Source: Silvanigrellales bacterium
GTDB taxonomy: Bacteria > Bdellovibrionota_B > Oligoflexia > Silvanigrellales > Silvanigrellaceae
Direction of reading: 5' to 3'
Assembly: GCA_028285285.1 (NCBI GenBank)
Contig: JANQPW010000578.1
Coordinates: 1-18,803, forward strand
DNA: 18,803 nt
This document shows, one piece after another, positions 15,374 through 18,803 of the stretch; positions within the stretch are counted from its first letter, which is position 1, and every line of letters starts with the position of its first letter. Under the pieces are notes generated by a model. That model ran no database searches, was not told the DNA's origin, and saw nothing but the letters and a program-made list of their open reading frames with translations. The translations under genes were made by a program, and so were the position numbers.

Positions 15374-16294
15374 TCATTCTCTGTCAAAATGGCGGTGCTC
15401 AACCGAAACAAATGGGAGGTTCGACTTGAGTGTCCGGTGCAGCTCCTCTGCAATGGCCACCGACCTGTGCTTGCCTCCGGTGCAACCAATTCCAACGCCA
15501 AAGTACTTCTTTCCCTCACGGCAGTAGAGCGGGTACAAAAACAAAAGGAGGTCTCGCACCCTTGCCACAAAGTCGCTCACTCCGCTGTCAGAAAACACAT
15601 AGTCCTGGACACGTGTGTCGAGCCCGGTGAGTGGTCTCAGGTCTTCGAGGTAGTGTGGATTTTTGAAACATCTCACGTCAAAGACTGTGTCCACGTCTTG
15701 TGGGAGGCCGTGTTTGAATCCAAATGAAATCAAATTGAAGTGAACCTCAAAAGACTCAATTCGAGTGGCATACTTTGAACGAATCAACTTCTTGAGAAAG
15801 TTGCCTGTCATTTGAGTGGTGTTCACCACACTTGTGGCCATATGGCGAATGGGCTCCAGAGTTTCAAAGTCAAGCTGAATGGCCTCTTTCAGAGTCACTC
15901 CCTTGGATCGCCCCGTCTTTTTGTCACTGTCAAGCGGGTGAGCGCTGAGGGGGTGGCGTCGCCGTGTTTCGCTGAAGCGCTTGAGCACCGTGGATTCGTT
16001 GGCCTCCAGAAACAGCACCTCAAAATCAAAGGCCTCCTTCATGCGAGACGCTTCTTTGGTGAGAGTGGGCACGGTGAGAGGATCACGGGTGTCTAAAGCA
16101 AGGGCTATGTTTGAGTACGAAATGGTTCCATTTGCCACTGACTCGATGAAGTGGCACAGAAGAGTGCTCGGAAGGTTGTCAATGCAGTGGAAACCCAGAT
16201 CTTCAAGAGCGTGGATGGCCACGGTTTTGCCAGAGCCAGCGATTCCCGTGACCACGACAACTCTCGGCTTCTGCTTGGGTATGCTCAGCGCCAC
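15374..16294 (-). CDS. rapZ: RNase adapter/nucleotide-binding protein RapZ (YvcJ family)
   Basis: RapZ is a P-loop protein. In E. coli it delivers the GlmZ small RNA to RNase E and so controls amino-sugar synthesis; in other phyla its role is less clear. The product has 306 residues (E. coli has 284). Motifs are Walker A GIAGSGKT (17-24), DTRDP (68-72), SFGFKHGLP (190-198), VFDVRCFKNPH (204-214), LTGLDTRVQDYV (222-233) and GCTGGKHRSV (270-279), all typical and intact. The frame extends back to 16342, inside rpoN, but GTG at 16294 lies five bases after AGGA, seven bases past the rpoN stop, so I choose it. Linkage to rpoN is the common proteobacterial arrangement, here without hpf and ptsN between them. 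Confidence 0.95.
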   Translation of the reverse strand: MALSIPKQKPRVVVVTGIAGSGKTVAIHALEDLGFHCIDNLPSTLLCHFIESVANGTISYSNIALALDTRDPLTVPTLTKEASRMKEAFDFEVLFLEANESTVLKRFSETRRRHPLSAHPLDSDKKTGRSKGVTLKEAIQLDFETLEPIRHMATSVVNTTQMTGNFLKKLIRSKYATRIESFEVHFNLISFGFKHGLPQDVDTVFDVRCFKNPHYLEDLRPLTGLDTRVQDYVFSDSGVSDFVARVRDLLLFLYPLYCREGKKYFGVGIGCTGGKHRSVAIAEELHRTLKSNLPFVSVEHRHFDRE

Positions 16295-16301
16295 AAGTTT
16301 C

Positions 16302-17798
16302 CTAAAATTTGCGCACCCTCTTTGAAGAAGATGCAATGCCAAGACTTTCTCTATACTTCGCTACCGTTCTTCGCGCAACTTTGAGATTTTTTTCTGCGGC
16401 AATTCGGTTTGAGATCTCCTGGTCCGAGAGGGGCTTCGAGGCATCTTCTGCCTTGATGTATTCGCCAACCCAAACCTTGATGGTTTCGTTTGCCAATTGC
16501 TTTCCAGACTCTGTTGCCATTGCCGAGTTGAAGAAGTACTTGAGTTCAAACAGGCCTCGGGGAGTCTGCACGTACTTGTTTGTTGTGGTGCGTGAGATCG
16601 TGCTCTCATGGAGATCGAGTTCCTCAGCAATGGTCTTGAGCGTCATGGGGCGTAGGTGCTCGACCCCCTTTTCGAGGAACTCTGATTGACGTTCCACAAT
16701 AACCTCAGCAACTCTGAGAATGGTTTTGTTGCGTTCGGCAAGTGCTCGCACCAACCATTTGGCCGACTTCATCCGGGTGTTCACAAAGTTTTTGAGCTCA
16801 GGATCGCCCTCCTGCTTCTCTCGCTTCGAAATGCTTGAGATCAGGTCTTCGTAATGCTTGCTCACCTTAAGGCGAGGCAGCCCGTCGACGTTCAAACTCA
16901 CAATCCACTTTCCGCCGCGCTGGAAAATGTAGACGTCGGGCTCGACAATCTGATTGCCCCCATCGCCATATTGGCGGGCTGGTCGCGGATCCAGCTCGGA
17001 ACGGATAAAGAGAATAGCGTTTTTAACTTCTTCCTGATTCACCTTCAGGTTTCGAGCAATGCGCTTGAGATCAACTTTTTGCAGCTCAGGCCAAAAGTCT
17101 CGCACAATTGACTCCACCAAAAAGGGAATCTCAGCCAAGGCGCGAATTTGCAACAGGAGACATTCGCGGGCATCTCGGGCGCCAACTCCTGTGGGCTCAC
17201 ACTTTTGCAAGGCGGAAAGAGCGTACGTCAGGTCTTCAAGGTCAAGATCTGTTTCTTCTGCAAGCTCCTCCAGGGAATCTGTGAGGTAACCTTCATCGTC
17301 GATGTACTGCAGAATCACAAAAGCACAGTGCATCTCATGCTCTGTCAGGTGCATCATTCGAATTTGCCGTTCCAGATCTTCGTGAAGAGTGGATACCTGG
17401 CTGTTCAGCTTGTCGTAGAGCGGCACATCGGAGTCGGGCATGTCGGAGTGGTGCGAGGTCTGAGGAGCTTGACTGGGATCCCCAGCGCTGATCAGGGCTT
17501 CTCCGAGGTCGGCCAAATTTGCTTCTGTTTCTGCTTGAGGGGAGGCGCTCGCTTCTGCTCGACCCAAACACTCCTGTTCTCGGTTGCTCAGGGCTGAGAG
17601 ATCAGGGCTGGCTTCACCCTGGTTTTCGGTAATGCCTTCATCTGATTCCTCAAGGCACGGATTTTCCTTCATTTCTTCAATAACATACTCTTGAAGTTCC
17701 ATACGGCCAAGCGTGAGAATCTTAATGGCCTGTTGGATCTGCGGCGACAACAAGAGGTTCTGCGTCTGTCTGAGGTTTTGCTTGAGTTCAATCGCCAT
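16302..17798 (-). CDS. rpoN: RNA polymerase sigma-54 factor RpoN
   Basis: Sigma-54 directs RNA polymerase to -24/-12 promoters and needs an AAA+ enhancer-binding protein to open them; in flagellated relatives it often drives flagellar genes. The 498-residue product has the three regions. Region I is Gln/Leu-rich (LRQTQNLLLSPQIQQAIKIL, 9-28). An acidic region II (about 50-130) follows. Region III is the core-binding and DNA-binding part, with the helix-turn-helix (LDLHESTISRTTTNKYVQT, about 394-412) and the RpoN box ARRTVAKYRE (475-484) near the C-terminus. ATG at 17798 has GGAG five bases upstream. It is followed after seven bases by rapZ. The 284-base gap on the other side separates it from the flagellin gene on the same strand. 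Confidence 0.98.
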   Translation of the reverse strand: MAIELKQNLRQTQNLLLSPQIQQAIKILTLGRMELQEYVIEEMKENPCLEESDEGITENQGEASPDLSALSNREQECLGRAEASASPQAETEANLADLGEALISAGDPSQAPQTSHHSDMPDSDVPLYDKLNSQVSTLHEDLERQIRMMHLTEHEMHCAFVILQYIDDEGYLTDSLEELAEETDLDLEDLTYALSALQKCEPTGVGARDARECLLLQIRALAEIPFLVESIVRDFWPELQKVDLKRIARNLKVNQEEVKNAILFIRSELDPRPARQYGDGGNQIVEPDVYIFQRGGKWIVSLNVDGLPRLKVSKHYEDLISSISKREKQEGDPELKNFVNTRMKSAKWLVRALAERNKTILRVAEVIVERQSEFLEKGVEHLRPMTLKTIAEELDLHESTISRTTTNKYVQTPRGLFELKYFFNSAMATESGKQLANETIKVWVGEYIKAEDASKPLSDQEISNRIAAEKNLKVARRTVAKYRESLGIASSSKRVRKF

Positions 17799-17906
17799 GG
17801 GTTCTCCAGTTAGTCCGTCACTTCAGGAACACTATTCAATCTCATTGAGGCTTGCAAAGCCGCTATACAAGAATCGTTCCAACTGCTGTCGTGTTTCGGT
17901 CTTTTC

Positions 17907-17935
17907 TTGGAAGATGAGAGTGAAAAAGTTATAAT
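17907..17935 (+). promoter_or_regulatory. Candidate orphan sigma-70 promoter pointing at the flagellin 3' end
   Basis: TTGGAA (17907-17912) and a perfect TATAAT (17930-17935) are 17 bases apart on the plus strand. Transcription would begin near 17942 and run through an AT-rich stretch and a 13-bp hairpin into the antisense of the flagellin 3' end. No plus-strand ORF of credible size follows. The block is so A/T-rich that a chance TATAAT is quite possible. Confidence 0.35.
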
Positions 17936-17960
17936 ATATTGTTTTTATTGTTATTTATTC
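17922..17960. other. Strongly AT-rich block upstream of rpoN
   Basis: Only about five of 39 bases are G or C, in sharp contrast to the surroundings. It lies about 130 bases upstream of rpoN and could be a promoter or protein-binding region for rpoN. I found no convincing -35/-10 pair on the minus strand. The rest of the 284-base gap (17799-18082) holds the orphan promoter, a tandem 8-bp repeat TGGAAAGT at 17969-17984 and the hairpin at 18014-18060. Confidence 0.6.
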
Positions 17961-18013
17961 TCGAGTTTTGGAAAGTTGGAAAGTGACCCCTTGCCCACGC
18001 GTTGGCATGAGGA

Positions 18014-18060
18014 GGTGCCGAAGGTGATCTCTGCACAATTCTGACGACACCTTCGACACC
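18014..18060 (-). terminator. Hairpin downstream of the flagellin gene
   Basis: Arms 18014-18026 (GGTGCCGAAGGTG) and 18048-18060 (CACCTTCGACACC) pair at 12 of 13 positions, the exception allowing a G-U pair in one transcript, around a 21-base loop. In flagellin mRNA this would form 23 bases after the stop codon. No T-run follows, so it is either a Rho-assisted end or a 3' stabilising structure rather than a classic intrinsic terminator. Confidence 0.55.
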
Positions 18061-18082
18061 CATTTGACTGTCACGCCGGGCT

Positions 18083-18803
18083 TTAGCGGAGCAGCTGAAG
18101 CACCGTTTCTGGAACCGCATTGGCTTGAGTCAAAACGGCAGTACCCGCAGCCGAAAGAATCCGGTTTTGCGTGAGTTTCGCAGTTTCGGCCGCATAGTCC
18201 ACATCGCGAATGCGAGACTGTGCTGAGGCCAGGTTCTCCGAGGTCACATCAATGTTTGTGATCGTGGAGTTCATACGACTCTGCATGGAACCGAGCGTCG
18301 CGCGAAAGTCAGTCACCTGGGTGATGGCGTCGTCAAGCTTTGCGAAGATCTCGTTGGTCGAGCCTCCACCAAGGTTCCTTCCGCCTTCCTCACTTTCAAT
18401 AGAGAGGTCACTGATGTCGTTCAACTTCTCATTGAGGGTCGTGATCTCGTCGAGGTTAATGCGCACCACATCGGAGTTCTCCTTTGCGGTTGAGCCCTCC
18501 CCCCGGTAGCTCACGCCAACTTGAATGTTGATGTCTTGACCACTGTCATCTCGCAACACGGCCTTACCGTTAAATTCGGTTTCGTCTTTAATACGGATCA
18601 TCTCCTGCGCAAGCTGTTGGAACTCGCGGTTGAGAAAGGCTCTTTCTCTGCTACCAACTGTGTCTGATGCAGCCTGTGTGGTGAGCTCGCGCATACGGAC
18701 AACCACGTTATTGAGCTCAGAAAGGCCACCTTCAGCGGTTTGAAGGAAGGAAATACCGTCGTTGGCGTTTCGTTTGGCCTGTGCCAGGCCTTTCATTTTG
18801 GCT
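18083..18803 (-). CDS. Flagellin (partial, N-terminal end outside window)
   Basis: This is the filament subunit, secreted by the flagellar type III system. The visible part is the last about 240 residues; the frame stays open to the window edge at 18803. It begins AKMKGLAQAKRNANDG and continues FLQTAEGGLSELNNVVVRMRELTTQAASDT, the end of the D0/D1 N-terminal region. A very short central part follows (about 90 residues with EEGGRNLGGGSTNEIF), then the conserved C-terminal D1/D0 segment MNSTITNIDVTSENLASAQS, DVDYAAETAKLTQNRILSAAGTAVLTQAN. The hypervariable D2/D3 domains are absent, so this is a compact flagellin of about 270-280 residues. It ends LLR rather than the commoner Leu-Gly type. Flagellated Bdellovibrionota usually have several flagellin copies; this may be one of a cluster off the edge. 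Its promoter is not in the window. Confidence 0.97.
   Translation of the reverse strand, partial: AKMKGLAQAKRNANDGISFLQTAEGGLSELNNVVVRMRELTTQAASDTVGSRERAFLNREFQQLAQEMIRIKDETEFNGKAVLRDDSGQDINIQVGVSYRGEGSTAKENSDVVRINLDEITTLNEKLNDISDLSIESEEGGRNLGGGSTNEIFAKLDDAITQVTDFRATLGSMQSRMNSTITNIDVTSENLASAQSRIRDVDYAAETAKLTQNRILSAAGTAVLTQANAVPETVLQLLR

Noticed and set aside
15360..15375. Six-base hairpin GAAAGA-TGGC-TCTTTC between the CPBP gene and rapZ
   Set aside because: The stem is short and A/T-rich, overlaps the rapZ stop and has no following T-run, so I do not call it a terminator.
14733..15377. Minus-strand open frame opposite the CPBP protease
   Set aside because: The plus strand has all CPBP motifs; the minus product is polar, low-complexity and motif-free.
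18024..18044. Six-codon GTG micro-ORF behind GGAGG on the plus strand
   Set aside because: Too short to distinguish from chance, with no downstream plus gene for it to regulate.
17929..18120. Short minus-strand open frame in the rpoN-flagellin gap
   Set aside because: It overlaps the flagellin end in another frame and runs through the hairpin and AT-rich block; no family or start support.
1..18803. CRISPR array, tRNA, rRNA, insertion sequence or phage module
   Set aside because: I looked for regularly spaced repeats, cloverleaf-like runs, transposase/integrase motifs and abrupt composition change. None was found; the window is almost fully filled with ordinary chromosomal genes.

Overview
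The window looks like a stretch of ordinary chromosome from a flagellated Gram-negative bacterium. The best fit is a member of the Bdellovibrionota (Bdellovibrio-like). The basis is the flagellin core, which reads very like Bdellovibrio FliC (AKMKGLAQAKRNAND, FLQTAEGGLSEL, RMRELTTQAASDT), together with sigma-54, a receiver-PilZ protein, several secreted or lipid-anchored proteins without recognisable families, and moderate GC content. This assignment is inference from protein flavour, not from a marker gene. I see no rRNA, tRNA, CRISPR array, transposase or integrase.

Layout. (1) 1-595, minus: 5' part of scpB (chromosome segregation), cut by the window edge. (2) 721-6473, plus: a large exported protein of unknown family, a degenerate receiver plus PilZ protein, then two closely spaced lipoprotein genes with low-complexity linkers. 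A 20-bp inverted repeat with a 40-nt spacer sits exactly at the convergent junction with the next genes. (3) 6565-8358, minus: etfB-etfA, the two subunits of electron transfer flavoprotein, with a good sigma-70 promoter upstream. (4) 8508-9119, plus: a small membrane-anchored unknown protein. (5) 9137-14548, minus: a long same-strand run trxA - rnhB - two unknown small genes - ffh - miaB, headed by a good promoter. trxA and rnhB overlap by a GTGA junction. (6) 14652-15353, plus: a CPBP-family intramembrane protease. (7) 15374-17798, minus: rpoN - rapZ, seven bases apart. (8) 18083-18803, minus: 3' part of a flagellin gene, cut by the window edge.

How the genes work together. The minus run in (5) combines housekeeping functions: thiol redox (TrxA), ribonucleotide and R-loop removal (RNase HII), co-translational membrane targeting (Ffh) and tRNA modification (MiaB). 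The rpoN-rapZ pair is a reduced form of the rpoN-hpf-ptsN-rapZ cluster of other proteobacteria. Sigma-54 is a plausible regulator of flagellar genes, and a flagellin gene lies next to it. EtfAB accepts electrons from acyl-CoA and similar dehydrogenases. The plus block in (2) looks like envelope functions, with one probable c-di-GMP receptor.

The least ordinary items are the Cys/His-rich insertion in RNase HII coupled to thioredoxin, the lipoprotein pair with opposite predicted sorting signals, the inverted repeat after it, the unrecognised 934-residue exported protein, and a strong-looking promoter in the rpoN-flagellin gap that points at the flagellin 3' end with no ORF behind it. None of these proves a new system; each is a lead with a stated test.
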